DNA of 41,451 nucleotides from Gammaproteobacteria bacterium RIFCSPLOWO2_02_FULL_57_10 (GCA_001802565.1 MGYS01000090.1:112220-153670), one strand, 5' to 3'. Positions 28,133 to 38,490 are shown, counted from the stretch's first letter. The notes: generated by a model from the sequence alone, not told the origin. Numbers and translations are program-made.

Positions 28133-28824
28133 GCAGCTTCTCCTTTCAGCTGTGCTGCGGTTGTATTCGTCTTGTTCGCATCGATCAACAAGGTCTGTAT
28201 CTGTTCACGCGCCTGTTGCAGTCCCTGCGCCCGGAATTGTTCGCCCATGTTGAGACCATCGGCCACCACGATCTCGACATCGGTCATGCCGAGGAAGCCG
28301 AGCAGTGTGCGCAGATAGGGCCTCATGTGATCCGTGACCCCTTCGTCATGCTTGCCGCCCAGCGCCAGGACAAGATACACCTTCTTGCCCGTCACCAGAC
28401 CGACAGAGCCCTTGTCCGTGTACTTGAATGTGACACCGGCCCTGGCGACATGATCGGTCCACGACTTGAGCATGCCAGGTACCGCAAAATTGTACATCGG
28501 CACACCGATCACCAACACGTCTGCCGCCTGCAGTTCAGCAATCAGGGCATCGGAGTAGGCAACCTTGTCACTCTGCCCCTGCGTTCTGTCTGCCGCAGGC
28601 GTGAACAGCGCCTTCAGCCACGCACCATCCAGATAAGGGACCGGGTCCGTCGAGAAGTCGCGAGTGGTCAGTTGCAGATCACCATGAATACGATGCAGAC
28701 CCGCGAGCAGCTCACCGCTCAGTTGGGTGGAAACGCCTTCGTTGCCAGCGCCATCGAACAGGCTGGTCTTCAGTTGCAGTACTTTCTTCACGCTGTTTGT
28801 ATTTGCTGTATGGCTCATCGTCAT
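28129..28824 (-). CDS. azoR: FMN-dependent NADH-azoreductase (AzoR-like)
   Basis: Flavodoxin-like fold; ADVLVIGVPMYNFAVPGMLKSWTDHVARAGVTFKYT; 4-bp overlap with pirin start. Confidence 0.85.
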   Translation of the reverse strand: MTMSHTANTNSVKKVLQLKTSLFDGAGNEGVSTQLSGELLAGLHRIHGDLQLTTRDFSTDPVPYLDGAWLKALFTPAADRTQGQSDKVAYSDALIAELQAADVLVIGVPMYNFAVPGMLKSWTDHVARAGVTFKYTDKGSVGLVTGKKVYLVLALGGKHDEGVTDHMRPYLRTLLGFLGMTDVEIVVADGLNMGEQFRAQGLQQAREQIQTLLIDANKTNTTAAQLKGEAA

Positions 28825-28951
28825 TTTCCTCGTGGCGCTCCGGTCGGCCTTCCGACCTTACGTCAGCCTGTGTAGTTGACGAGACGATATTACGCCTTGA
28901 TATCCGATCTATTTATGCGATTATCAGCTCACAAAGATCGGATTTTTAGAT

Positions 28952-29986
28952 ATGTTGATTGCGCTGGAGCCACGAATGAAAGCACATGCCATAAAAACAC
29001 CCAGAATCTCCCTGGAGCAGTGGGCCGCGTTCAAGGCGGTGATTGACGAGGGCTCCTTTGCCATGGCGGCAGAGGTGCTCAACAAGAGCCAGTCCAGCAT
29101 CAGCTACGCCATCGCCCGACTGAACGAACAGCTTCCCAGCCCGGTGCTCAGACTGGAGGGCCGCAAGGCTGTGCTGACAGATGAAGGCAAGGTGCTGTAT
29201 CGCCGCGCGGCACAGCTTCTGCTGCACGCGGAAGAGACGGAAGACTATGCCAGGATGCTCGCCGAGGGCCTGGAGGCCGAGGTGATACTGGCCGTGGACA
29301 TGCTGCTGGACATTCGCACCATCCTCCCGGCACTGGATGCCCTGTCCACCCGCTACCCCTTCACCCGCGTGCGGATTTTGGAGACCTCGCTCTCCGGCAC
29401 CGAGGAGGCGCTGCTGGAGAAGAAGGCGGACATCGTGATTGGGGGCAAGATTCCCGTGGGCTTCTCCGGCATTCCGGTCAAGCAGATCCGCATGATTCCG
29501 GTCGCGCATCCGGACCACCCGCTCTTCCATCGTGACATCGAAGCCTTGCGGGTGGGCTGCGAAGCCGCAGGCGCGAAGCCCGATCCGCTCGGCGATCCGG
29601 ACGGCATCAACGACTGGGAACTCAAGGCATTCCGGCAGATTGTGCTGCGCGACAGCGGGCAACGCCGGGAGCAGGATGCGGGCTGGCTGGGTTCCGAACA
29701 ACGCTGGACGGTGAGCCACTTTGCCAGCAGCCTGAAGATCCTGCGCTGCGGGTTGGCCTTTGCGTTTCTGCCGCTGGACTGGATCGAGGACGATCTCAAG
29801 GAAGGAAGACTCAAGCAGCTGCCGTTGGCCATCGGTGCCGAGCGCGTCATTCAGCTGTATCTGATGCTGGCGTCCAAGGAAGGTGCGGGCCCGGCCACCC
29901 GGCTGCTGGCTACCACACTGGCGTCCTGTCTGGCCTCAAAAGAGGCAGACAAAAAAATGCCCGGTTCAATGGAACCGGGCAATTGA
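28952..29986 (+). CDS. LysR-family transcriptional regulator
   Basis: N-terminal wHTH 'SLEQWAAFKAVIDEGSFAMAAEVLNKSQSSISYAIARLNEQL'; divergent from azoR/pirin. Confidence 0.93.
   Translation: MLIALEPRMKAHAIKTPRISLEQWAAFKAVIDEGSFAMAAEVLNKSQSSISYAIARLNEQLPSPVLRLEGRKAVLTDEGKVLYRRAAQLLLHAEETEDYARMLAEGLEAEVILAVDMLLDIRTILPALDALSTRYPFTRVRILETSLSGTEEALLEKKADIVIGGKIPVGFSGIPVKQIRMIPVAHPDHPLFHRDIEALRVGCEAAGAKPDPLGDPDGINDWELKAFRQIVLRDSGQRREQDAGWLGSEQRWTVSHFASSLKILRCGLAFAFLPLDWIEDDLKEGRLKQLPLAIGAERVIQLYLMLASKEGAGPATRLLATTLASCLASKEADKKMPGSMEPGN
29951..29981 (-). terminator. Intrinsic terminator on the minus strand, embedded in the LysR 3' end
   Basis: Plus strand aaaaaaa-tgcccggttc-aatg-gaaccgggca: 10-bp perfect stem, 4-nt loop, T7 on the minus strand. 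Confidence 0.75.
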
Positions 29987-30144
29987 GGGCAGGCACATGA
30001 ATAACTGCTCTCTACAACAGACATCCGAGCCCAGAATAACGGCGCAGGAAACCTGTCGCTGCCGTAAAGCAAACAAACCCTGACGAATTTCATGACTTGG
30101 CAAGCATTGGATAAATCGGGCAGGCACCCGGTGAAAATCGAACC

Positions 30145-30207
30145 ATGAGTTTTTCTGACCGGGTTACGAGTTTTACTGACCAGACTACGAGCTTTCCTGA
30201 AGAGCAC
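30145..30207. repeat. Three degenerate 21-bp tandem units
   Basis: atgagtttttctgaccgggtt / acgagttttactgaccagact / acgagctttcctgaagagcac at 21-bp period. Confidence 0.7.
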
Positions 30208-31315
30208 GCTTGCGGAATTCGGTCGGAGTGACGCCTTTCATTTGGCGGAAGGCGTTGTTGAAGGGCGTGATCGACTGGTAGCCGACGGTCAGCGCAATCG
30301 TCAGCACCGGCAGGTGACGCTGGGTGCGATCGGCAAGCATCTGGCTGGCATCCTCGATGCGGTACTCGTGCAGCAGCGCATTGAAATTGCGATAACCCAG
30401 ATGCTTGTTGATCAATGCCCGCAGGCGATACTCGGGCAGATCGACCTTGGTGGCCAGGTTGGCGATGGTCAGCCCGTGCTCGCGATAGACCTTGTCCTCG
30501 CGGAACACCTTGTTGAACCGCTTGACCTCCGACTGCAGCGCATCCTCGGCATGCTCATTGGGCACGAAGGGCGTTACCTTGCGAATCACTCGGCCCAGCG
30601 TCATGTAGTCGAACTTGAGCAGCGAGAGCACCATCACGAAGGTCAGCGCCGCGATCACATGGACGATCACTCTCTGAATGTGACCATAGAGCGGCGATGC
30701 GCTGTTGAGCAGGTAATTTTCCAGAAACACGATCATCAGGATCAGACCGCCCTGCACGCTGACGATCACCCAACGCAGGAAGCGGCGGCTCTCGACCAGA
30801 TCGCTGCGCCAGCCCCGGGCAGTCCAGTACACGGCAAAGGCTGCAAAGAAGAGCTGGATGAAGTCGGGCACCGGGCCCAGCAGGAACTGAGTGATGGTGC
30901 TGTCATTCTGCACGGACAGAAAGGGCGATGGCCGGAAGGAGCGGTAGTTCAGATGGTCGAGCACCAGCTCCACGACCAGCAGTGCAATCAACCAGCGCGG
31001 CGCGCGGGCGCCATCCTGAAAGACGTAGTAGCAGTAGAGCATGAAGAGGCCGGGAATGGAGTTGATCCCGAGATTCAGCACCACGCCCCAGTTACCCGGA
31101 TCAATGCGCAGAGCCGGATCGACGTGGGCCATCGACATGCCGTTGATGAGATAGCAGACGATACCAAAGGCAATCACGAAGAACAGGCGGGCGCTGATGT
31201 CCCTGGGCTCGGTCTTGAGATACCCGAACGCCAGCAGGAGCACTGAAACGATGGCGACAATCTGTGAGAAGAAGAGAAGCAAAGGCAGCTCCGAGGGGGC
31301 GGGATTTCGCAACAC
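30185..31315 (-). CDS. AraC-family transcriptional regulator with N-terminal multi-TM domain
   Basis: 376 aa; seven-TM-like N-terminus, C-terminal AraC HTH 'LTIALTVGYQSITPFNNAFRQMKGVTPTEFRKRAL'. Confidence 0.9.
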   Translation of the reverse strand: MLRNPAPSELPLLLFFSQIVAIVSVLLLAFGYLKTEPRDISARLFFVIAFGIVCYLINGMSMAHVDPALRIDPGNWGVVLNLGINSIPGLFMLYCYYVFQDGARAPRWLIALLVVELVLDHLNYRSFRPSPFLSVQNDSTITQFLLGPVPDFIQLFFAAFAVYWTARGWRSDLVESRRFLRWVIVSVQGGLILMIVFLENYLLNSASPLYGHIQRVIVHVIAALTFVMVLSLLKFDYMTLGRVIRKVTPFVPNEHAEDALQSEVKRFNKVFREDKVYREHGLTIANLATKVDLPEYRLRALINKHLGYRNFNALLHEYRIEDASQMLADRTQRHLPVLTIALTVGYQSITPFNNAFRQMKGVTPTEFRKRALQESS

Positions 31316-31485
31316 GGATATATAAGCACAGTCCGCCAGCTACCTCAATCGAGCCCCGCAAATTGCGCGGATACCCCCAATCATCCCCCGTGTAATTCCT
31401 TTGCGATCGGGACGTGCAGTAGAATGACCGCACTCACCACGGACCTATCAATCGCAGACCAGCAGTAGCAGACGGAATTCCCATC

Positions 31486-32517
31486 ATGAAGACCCTTTTA
31501 TTGTCGCTCAGACGATCGGCCTTGCCGTTGCTGCCTGTGCTGACCATCCCTGTTCTGGCATTCAGCCAGAGTGCCGCTGCACAGAACAGTCTGGAGGATT
31601 GCCTGCGCATCGAGGTATTGAATCCTGCCAACAACAGCAGAACAGTGAACGAGTTGCGGCAAATGTGCGGAGGGACTGCGACACAGACTGCACAGATTGC
31701 ACCGCGCGGCACTGGCCGCACCGTCCCTGTTGCGCCCATTACCGGAGGCATCAATGAGAGCATCAGCGCGTTTTCCGACTCTCCCTACATTCCCTTCTTC
31801 GAGCCTTACAAGAGCAACTACATCGTCTTTGGTTCGTTGAAGAATCAGGACGGCACTGATCCGTTCAGCGGCCAGAACCTCGACATCAAGTTCGAACTGG
31901 GCATGAAGTTCAGAGTCTTCCCGCAGATCGATGGCCTCGCCGCGCTCGCGCCTCTGAAGTTCGGTTACTCCCAGCGCTCATGGTGGGACATTGCGGAATC
32001 GTCGGCACCGTTCAAGGAACACAATTACAACCCGGAACTGTTCTGGGATTTTACCGAGGCACTGGCGCGACCGAGCAGCACACCGCGACTGCATCTGTTC
32101 GACATCGCGGGCTTCGAGCATCAATCCAATGGGCTTGATGGCATACAGTCGCGCAGCTGGGACCGCGTCTACGCGCAACGCGAGTTCAGTCTGAGTGAAA
32201 TGTTCAGCTGGACAGTCAAATTCTGGAGCGTGATGAAGGAAGGTGAATTCAATGAGGACATCACAGATTATCTTGGCAATGCCGAGATCACCACGCACAT
32301 CGATCTGAACAACTGGGCGAACATCAACATCAAGACCATCAAGGGACGCGAGACGGAAAAGATCAGCTATCAGGCGGATCTGATTCTGCCGATGTCGCGC
32401 TGGATCAACAGTCGCTTTGTGCTCAGCTACTACGAAGGCTACGGCGAGGCGCTCATCAGCTACAACCAGAAGACCAAGAGTGTGCGCGCGGGATTCTACT
32501 TCCCTCTTGGTTTCTGA
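31486..32517 (+). CDS. pldA: Outer-membrane phospholipase A
   Basis: YIPFFEPYKSNYIVFGSLKN..., GYSQRSWWDIAESSAPFKEHNYNPELFWDF, GFEHQSNGLDGIQSRSWDRVYA (catalytic His/Ser neighbourhood). Confidence 0.88.
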   Translation: MKTLLLSLRRSALPLLPVLTIPVLAFSQSAAAQNSLEDCLRIEVLNPANNSRTVNELRQMCGGTATQTAQIAPRGTGRTVPVAPITGGINESISAFSDSPYIPFFEPYKSNYIVFGSLKNQDGTDPFSGQNLDIKFELGMKFRVFPQIDGLAALAPLKFGYSQRSWWDIAESSAPFKEHNYNPELFWDFTEALARPSSTPRLHLFDIAGFEHQSNGLDGIQSRSWDRVYAQREFSLSEMFSWTVKFWSVMKEGEFNEDITDYLGNAEITTHIDLNNWANINIKTIKGRETEKISYQADLILPMSRWINSRFVLSYYEGYGEALISYNQKTKSVRAGFYFPLGF

Positions 32518-32530
32518 ATGGTCAGTGTGG

Positions 32531-33556
32531 TTATTGCGTTGCGGTCGCTGCCAGAATCCTGTCCAGCGTGCGCTGATAGGTCGGTGCGAAACTGCCGCCC
32601 AGTGTGACAGCGCTGCGGGCATGTGTTTCAGCCGCTGTCAGTTCTCCCTGCTCGAACAATACCTGCGCGAGATTGTTGTGAGCTGCTGCAAAGTCGGGAT
32701 GATGTTCAAGCACAGTGGCGTAGGCCGTAGCAGCAAAAGCGCGATCCCCTTCGCTATACGCGAGATTGCCGAGTCCCATGCCCAACAATTGACTGTCAGG
32801 CCAGCGTGCCAGCCCCGCACTGTAGGCTGCACTCAGCTGCGCGGCAGACCCGCTTGTCTCGAATGCGGACACTGACTGGAAGTAATCCTCTGCATTGGCG
32901 CTGAGTGGCAACTCGCCGGGTTGCAGGATCACGACCGCCCAGTGCTGTGCGCGACTCCAGGTCTTCTCGAAGACGCGCAACGAGACGCGATAGTCGCGAA
33001 TCACTCCGGAACGCAGAATCACCTCGCCTTCCGTCAGGTCATATCCCACAACGACAGCGTAATGCCACTGTGGAAAACGCGTCAGCGCAAGATTCTGCAT
33101 CACCAGCACCGGACGGCCTGCCTCCACTTCGCGCAGCATCGCATCGAGACTGGGCGGCAACTGATACGAAAGGCGTCCATAACGGCGCGGCGCGGCTAAC
33201 ATCTCGACCTGCAATGATCCCTGCCGTGCAGGCACGTAGACCTGCGAGACGAGTTCGTCGGGAGACACTGTCACAAGGCTCGCATTCAATACGGTGGCGA
33301 GCGCTGCTGGACCGCACTGATATTCTTCCTGAGGAAAGAACGGCACGCTGTCGAGATTGACCGAGGAAACGCGAGCGGGAGAGAGGTTGTTCTGGTGTTG
33401 ATGATGCTGGAGCAGCAGGGCAGACTGGGGCGCCCCGACGCACCCAGTCATGACCAGCAGTAGAGCGGTTACAGCAAAATACCTGAAAGGGGCAGGTTTC
33501 ACGCTTTGTTGTTGACGGCTAGATGGCTGGGAAAATATCGGTGACGCCAGCCACAT
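32531..33556 (-). CDS. C39-like cysteine peptidase lipoprotein with TPR region (PA2778-type)
   Basis: Lipobox-like LLVMTGC; VPFFPQEEYQCGPAALATVLNA (Cys), HYAVVVGYD (His); C-terminal TPR. Confidence 0.82.
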   Translation of the reverse strand: MWLASPIFSQPSSRQQQSVKPAPFRYFAVTALLLVMTGCVGAPQSALLLQHHQHQNNLSPARVSSVNLDSVPFFPQEEYQCGPAALATVLNASLVTVSPDELVSQVYVPARQGSLQVEMLAAPRRYGRLSYQLPPSLDAMLREVEAGRPVLVMQNLALTRFPQWHYAVVVGYDLTEGEVILRSGVIRDYRVSLRVFEKTWSRAQHWAVVILQPGELPLSANAEDYFQSVSAFETSGSAAQLSAAYSAGLARWPDSQLLGMGLGNLAYSEGDRAFAATAYATVLEHHPDFAAAHNNLAQVLFEQGELTAAETHARSAVTLGGSFAPTYQRTLDRILAATATQ

Positions 33557-33902
33557 CCAGCAGGATGAAGATCACGAGTATGCCGATCACGATGCCGAGG
33601 CCTTCACCGGCGGGAAGCGTATCGATCTGCTCGTAGAGTGCATTCAGTTCGCTGCCACTCAGACTGTCTACGCGCTGCTGCGCATCGGCAACATCGACAC
33701 CGCGCTCAACGAGCTGCGCTGCAACATCGTCACGCGAGAAGAAACTTTTCACAGCATCACGCTTGATCTGTGTCTGTTGCTCGAAGGCGAGCTGTTCAGT
33801 GCTGACGATATCCGCCATGGCAGGAACCTGCACGCTCATCATCGTGAACAGCGCCAGTACCAGTGACGCCAGACTCTTGCTCATCATGGAATACTTTTTC
33901 AT
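33519..33902 (-). CDS. Small membrane/secreted protein, PA2779-type partner of the C39 protein
   Basis: 127 aa, signal peptide, 'VAAQLVERGVDVADAQQRVDSLSGSELNALYEQIDTLPAGEGLGIVIGILVIFILLDVAGVTDIFPAI'; overlaps the next gene's start. Confidence 0.8.
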   Translation of the reverse strand: MKKYSMMSKSLASLVLALFTMMSVQVPAMADIVSTEQLAFEQQTQIKRDAVKSFFSRDDVAAQLVERGVDVADAQQRVDSLSGSELNALYEQIDTLPAGEGLGIVIGILVIFILLDVAGVTDIFPAI

Positions 33903-34007
33903 GTTTTCTCCTTTTCTGTCTTGCGACAGAGTTTGTGGTTTTCCATCTTGGTCGTGCTCTTTGCAGACGACCCGGATTCTAGCAGCCGGGATGCGCTTGT
34001 CTGTGAT

Positions 34008-34826
34008 CTATTTCTCCTGATGGATATGCACATCGCGCTGCGGGAAGGGAATGGTGAGCCCTTCCTTGGCGAAGTGTTTGTAGACCTGCTCATTCATCGC
34101 AAAGAATACCGCCCAGTAATCGGCAGCATTCACCCACACGCGTACCACGATATTCACCGAGCTGTCGGCAAGCGCGCCAACGGCGTAAAGGGGCTCTGGA
34201 TCAGCGAGGATACGCGCATCGCGGGACACCAGGTCCCTCAGTACTGAGTAGGCCTTGTCGACGTCATCACCATAGGCTATGCCGAAGGTCCAGTCCACGC
34301 GCCGAATCGGCTGTGTGGAGTAGTTCACAAGCGTGCCGGTCGCCAGCGGGCCATTGGGCACGATCACCGTCTTGTTGTCCGGCGTGGTCAGGACAGTGGC
34401 GAAGATCTGAATTTCCTTCACTGCGCCTGAGTAGCCCTGAGCCTCGATGAAGTCTCCTACCTTGAAGGTCTTGAAGAACAGGATCATCACGCCGCCTGCA
34501 AAATTCTGCAGCGTGCCGGAGAGTGCCAGACCCACCGCGAGACCGGCAGCACCGAGCATCGCGATGAACGATGTCATCTGGACGCCGAGCACGCCGAGCG
34601 CGGTGATATAGACGAGAATCTTGAAGAGGATGCCGAACAGGCTGGAAAGGAAGCTCTGCAGCGAGGGGTCCACCTTGCTCTTCATCAACAACTTCTTGAT
34701 GAAGTCGACCAGAGTGTTGGCCACCCACAAGCCAATCACCAGCGCAAACAGTGCAGCAAGCAGATTCATGCCATAGGTGTATACATAGCCAAGCAGAACT
34801 TCAGAACTGAATTCCATATTTTCCAT
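34008..34826 (-). CDS. mscS: Small-conductance mechanosensitive channel, MscS family
   Basis: LGAAGLAVGLALSGTLQNFAGGVMILFFKTFKVGDFIEAQGYSGAVKEIQIFATVLTTPDNKTVIVPNGPL. Confidence 0.95.
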   Translation of the reverse strand: MENMEFSSEVLLGYVYTYGMNLLAALFALVIGLWVANTLVDFIKKLLMKSKVDPSLQSFLSSLFGILFKILVYITALGVLGVQMTSFIAMLGAAGLAVGLALSGTLQNFAGGVMILFFKTFKVGDFIEAQGYSGAVKEIQIFATVLTTPDNKTVIVPNGPLATGTLVNYSTQPIRRVDWTFGIAYGDDVDKAYSVLRDLVSRDARILADPEPLYAVGALADSSVNIVVRVWVNAADYWAVFFAMNEQVYKHFAKEGLTIPFPQRDVHIHQEK

Positions 34827-34895
34827 CGTGTTTTCCCTCGCAGGTTCCCAGGGTTGTCCCTGTCAATCAGAGTCTGTTGTTCTTGAACCAGGCCT

Positions 34896-35405
34896 TCAGA
34901 GCCTGTTTTCCAGCTGTACTGCAGCCGCCACCAGTGAGTACTCACGAATGGGTTTACCCGCTGCCAGCAACTCTTCCCGCGCCTCGGCATTGCCCGCGTC
35001 CTGAGCATAGTGAGCGGCCTCGTCGGCGCTCAGCGTCGCATCTTCCAGTACGCCATAGACCACGGCTCGTTGCATGCTGGTCTCGGTGGGCACGAAGAAG
35101 GCGTAGTCCTTGAACGTGATGCGGGCATAGCTGTCACCATCGACCAGCAGCATCCAGCAGCCCTTGGCCTGACACACCTCGGTGATCTGGCCCATGACTT
35201 TCACTTCCTGCGCCGCGCCTGAATCCAGAGAGCTGATCGCGGTCTTCAGGGAGACGGCCTCGCCTTCCACGGGCATGGCGGCACCAAAGCTCTGGTGAGC
35301 AACGAAGGCCTCATCGGCGATGACGGCCCCCGTGGCCAGCGCCAGGGCGACACCCGCAGCCTTGAGAAAAGCGGTCGGCAATTTGTTGATCATGATGTTC
35401 TCCAT
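34896..35405 (-). CDS. DUF4920-like periplasmic protein
   Basis: AQEVKVMGQITEVCQAKGCWMLLVDGDSYARITFKDYAFFVPTE; signal peptide. Confidence 0.8.
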   Translation of the reverse strand: MENIMINKLPTAFLKAAGVALALATGAVIADEAFVAHQSFGAAMPVEGEAVSLKTAISSLDSGAAQEVKVMGQITEVCQAKGCWMLLVDGDSYARITFKDYAFFVPTETSMQRAVVYGVLEDATLSADEAAHYAQDAGNAEAREELLAAGKPIREYSLVAAAVQLENRL

Positions 35406-35506
35406 GGGTTGTTTTAACGGCTGAAAGCATTAACCTACAGATGCCGCCGCCCTGTCAATTCGGCAGGACTGGATCGAATACCCATAACAAGAAGACGGAG
35501 TTCCCT

Positions 35507-36811
35507 ATGCCCCATACGCATCACACCAAGCGCGCCCTGCTGGCGCTGACCATCTCCTGCCTGACTGGCGCCTTCGTGGCCAGCTCCGCAAATGCAGGCG
35601 AAGGGACCCTGGCATTCGTTGGTGGCAGGATCGTTGACGGTACGGGAGCCGCCGCCATCGAGAACGGCGTGATTGTCAGCACAGATGGCCGCATCGTCGC
35701 CGTGGGCCCTGCCGCCTCCACTCCGATTCCGGATGGTGCTCAGCAGATCGATGTCGGTGGCAAGACGCTGATCCCCGGCCTCATCAACACCCATGGCCAT
35801 GTCGGTGGTGTGCTGGGGCTGGAGTCCGGCCACTACAACCGTGGCAATGTGCTTCGACAACTGGAACTCTATGCCCGCTACGGCATCACCACAGTCAACA
35901 GCCTGGGTGATGACGAGTTCGAGGGCTTCGAGATCCGCAACGAGCAGAACCCTGTTTTCATCAATCACTCGCGTCTCATGGTCGCCGGGCCCGTGCTGGC
36001 GCCCGCCACGACAGCAGAGGCCATTCGCGCCGTGAACGGCGTTGCCGATCAGAGCGCCAATTTCATCAAGATCCGTGTGGACGACAATCTGGGCCGCAGC
36101 GCCAAGATGGCACCGGAGATCGTCCAGGCGATTGCCGATGAATCAGAAAAGCGCGGCGTACCATTGGCAGTACACATCTACAATCTCGTCGATGCCAAAT
36201 CGACGCTCGCCGCCGGTGCCGATTTCATCGCCCACAGCGTGCGCGATCAGGCGGTGGATGCCGAGTTCATCGATGGGCTCAAGGCAGCAGATGTCTGTTA
36301 TACCCCGACCCTGACCCGTGAGCTGTCCACCTTCGTCTACGAGAGCGAACCCACCTTCTTCAGCGATCCCTTCTTTCTCAAGGACGCGGACCCGGCCGTG
36401 CTGGCCACCTTGCGCGAGCCGGAACGCCAACAGCGCATGCGCGGCAATGAGGGTGCCCAGCACTACAAGAACATCGCACTGCCCAATGCCATGAGCAATC
36501 TGAAGATTCTGTCTGATGCGGGCGTGAAGATCGCGATGGGCACGGACAGCGGACCCGCCGCACGTTTTCAGGGCTACTTCGAGCATCTGGAGATGAGCAT
36601 GATGGTGGACGCGGGAATGACGCCGATGCAGGTGCTGCAGTCAGCGACGAGCGTTGCAGCGGACTGTCTGGGACTGAACTACCTCGGGACACTGGAAGCA
36701 GGCAAGTGGGCAGACATCGTGGTGCTGGATGCCGATCCGCTGGCAGACATCAACAACACGAAGTCCGTCAGCCAGGTGTGGATCGCGGGGAATCTGGTGC
36801 CAACGCCTTAA
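35507..36811 (+). CDS. Secreted amidohydrolase family protein
   Basis: Signal peptide; GKTLIPGLINTHGHVGG, FIKIRVDD, VPLAVHIYN, MGTDSGP, LEAGKWADIVVLDADPL. Start MPHTHHTKR at 35507. Confidence 0.92.
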   Translation: MPHTHHTKRALLALTISCLTGAFVASSANAGEGTLAFVGGRIVDGTGAAAIENGVIVSTDGRIVAVGPAASTPIPDGAQQIDVGGKTLIPGLINTHGHVGGVLGLESGHYNRGNVLRQLELYARYGITTVNSLGDDEFEGFEIRNEQNPVFINHSRLMVAGPVLAPATTAEAIRAVNGVADQSANFIKIRVDDNLGRSAKMAPEIVQAIADESEKRGVPLAVHIYNLVDAKSTLAAGADFIAHSVRDQAVDAEFIDGLKAADVCYTPTLTRELSTFVYESEPTFFSDPFFLKDADPAVLATLREPERQQRMRGNEGAQHYKNIALPNAMSNLKILSDAGVKIAMGTDSGPAARFQGYFEHLEMSMMVDAGMTPMQVLQSATSVAADCLGLNYLGTLEAGKWADIVVLDADPLADINNTKSVSQVWIAGNLVPTP

Positions 36812-36839
36812 CTCTGGGTTGATCACCCGGAAGTGTATG

Positions 36840-37172
36840 TCAGGCACTTCTGGGGGCCAGCATGATAATGGCCATGCCTGTAATCGCTACACATGAACCG
36901 ACAATATCCCACACTGTCGGCTTGATCCCATCGACCGCCCAAAGCCACAGGATGGCAGCGAAAATGTACACACCACCATACGCAGCATATACCCGACCAG
37001 CGGCCGTAGGATGGAGCGAAAGCAGCCAGGCAAACGTCGCGAGGCTGATTGCGGCAGGCACCAGCAGCCAGACACTTTTCTCTTCCTTGAGCCAAAGGTA
37101 GGGGAGATAGCAGCCAATGATCTCTGCAAGTGCAGTGACAAAGAACAAAGCCAGCGTCTTCAATTCAAACAT
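36840..37172 (-). CDS. YnfA/UPF0060 family membrane protein
   Basis: [58 protein letters not shown]. Confidence 0.95.
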   Translation of the reverse strand: MFELKTLALFFVTALAEIIGCYLPYLWLKEEKSVWLLVPAAISLATFAWLLSLHPTAAGRVYAAYGGVYIFAAILWLWAVDGIKPTVWDIVGSCVAITGMAIIMLAPRSA

Positions 37173-37246
37173 TTTGCCCTCTCACATTTCGTGATCAAAT
37201 CAGCTTGACCATGGAGTGCACTCCACGCTTCAGCATGCATGATCCA

Positions 37247-38476
37247 TCAGCGCCCGGCATTCTCGAACAGGACAACGTTGGCAGTGGATGAGCCCACTGT
37301 CACGATGTCCACAAAACCATCCGCATTGAAATCCTCGACTGCAAGTCCGGCCACACCAATGCCACCGGCATCCAGCGTGCTGCGCTGCCACGTTTGCGTA
37401 TCGGCCATGTAACGATAGGTGTAGAGACCGAAGGGACTGGAGCGATGACCGGCGATGATTTCGTCACTGCCATCGTTGTTGAGATCGGCCACCACGAGCG
37501 CGTGACCACCCACGAACTCCGAATCGATGACTTCGCGCGCCCACGGTGCCCCTCCCTGCAAAGTGCCGTCAGCATTCGCGCGATACACCACCACTTCATT
37601 GCCGTGCCACGGCTCGATGCTGGCGATGAAGCGTTCGTCTTCCAGAGACCCAACGCCGACTTCACTGCTGCCCTGATTGGGTCGAGTACCACGATTGCCT
37701 GCACCCAGCGTCGTTTGATCGACCATCAATCCACGTGAGGCGAGTTGAAACAGATCAATGCCGCCAAAGCTGGCGGTGAGCAGATCGTCACGGCCATCTT
37801 CGTCCCAGTCCATCACAGTCAAGCCATGGGCCATCTCCAGCTCGTCGGAGATGATGACTTTTCCCCACGGGCTGCTGCGCGGATCGCGTGGAATCGTGTA
37901 GGCCGTCAGTTCTGCGCCAACCGCGTAGTCGGGCTCGGTGGCCCCGATGCCGATGATGGGCAGATTGATCAGCTCCAGCTTGTCATCGCCATTCACATCG
38001 GCCCAGCGCAGACGGTGCGAAGTGGGAATCTTGTCGATCAGGTGTTGCGTCCACTCCTGATTCTTCGTGGGATTGCCTGGGTTCTCCAGCCAGTGCACGA
38101 ATCCGCCCTCGGTGGATGCGCGCAGGTTGAACGCACTGGCCAGCACGATGTCGGTATCGCCATCACCATCGATGTCGTGTGAGGCCGCAGCGATGTTGCC
38201 AGCGGCGGTGGTGCTGATGGTGAACTTCTGCCAATCGGGATTGCGGTACCAGGCGAACTGCGCGGGAGTAGTGGCAAGCGCCACGATATCCGTGCGGCCG
38301 TCACCGTCGATATCCGCCAGCTCGACGCCATAGCCACCGGCAAAGGTGTCGTCGAGCACGCGTCTGTCGAAGCGCTGTGCATCGGCGGCCTGGCAGGCGG
38401 TCAGCAGCAGGCTGAACAGACCGATAAGCTGTAGACGGCAGCGGGAGGGTTTTCTTATCAACATGACATTACTCAC
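37247..38476 (-). CDS. FG-GAP/VCBS-repeat secreted protein
   Basis: Repeated Ca-binding-like motifs DIDGDGRTDIVAL, DIDGDGDTDIVLA, DWDEDGRDDLLTA, DLNNDGSDEIIAG, DFNADGFVDIVTV. Confidence 0.9.
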   Translation of the reverse strand: MSNVMLIRKPSRCRLQLIGLFSLLLTACQAADAQRFDRRVLDDTFAGGYGVELADIDGDGRTDIVALATTPAQFAWYRNPDWQKFTISTTAAGNIAAASHDIDGDGDTDIVLASAFNLRASTEGGFVHWLENPGNPTKNQEWTQHLIDKIPTSHRLRWADVNGDDKLELINLPIIGIGATEPDYAVGAELTAYTIPRDPRSSPWGKVIISDELEMAHGLTVMDWDEDGRDDLLTASFGGIDLFQLASRGLMVDQTTLGAGNRGTRPNQGSSEVGVGSLEDERFIASIEPWHGNEVVVYRANADGTLQGGAPWAREVIDSEFVGGHALVVADLNNDGSDEIIAGHRSSPFGLYTYRYMADTQTWQRSTLDAGGIGVAGLAVEDFNADGFVDIVTVGSSTANVVLFENAGR

Positions 38477-38490
38477 TCGATTCTTGTTAT

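Noticed and set aside
30242-31246. 334-aa plus-strand ORF opposite the AraC-type gene
   Set aside because: Q/H/E/V-rich antisense ORF without domain signature; the AraC HTH on the minus strand is clear.
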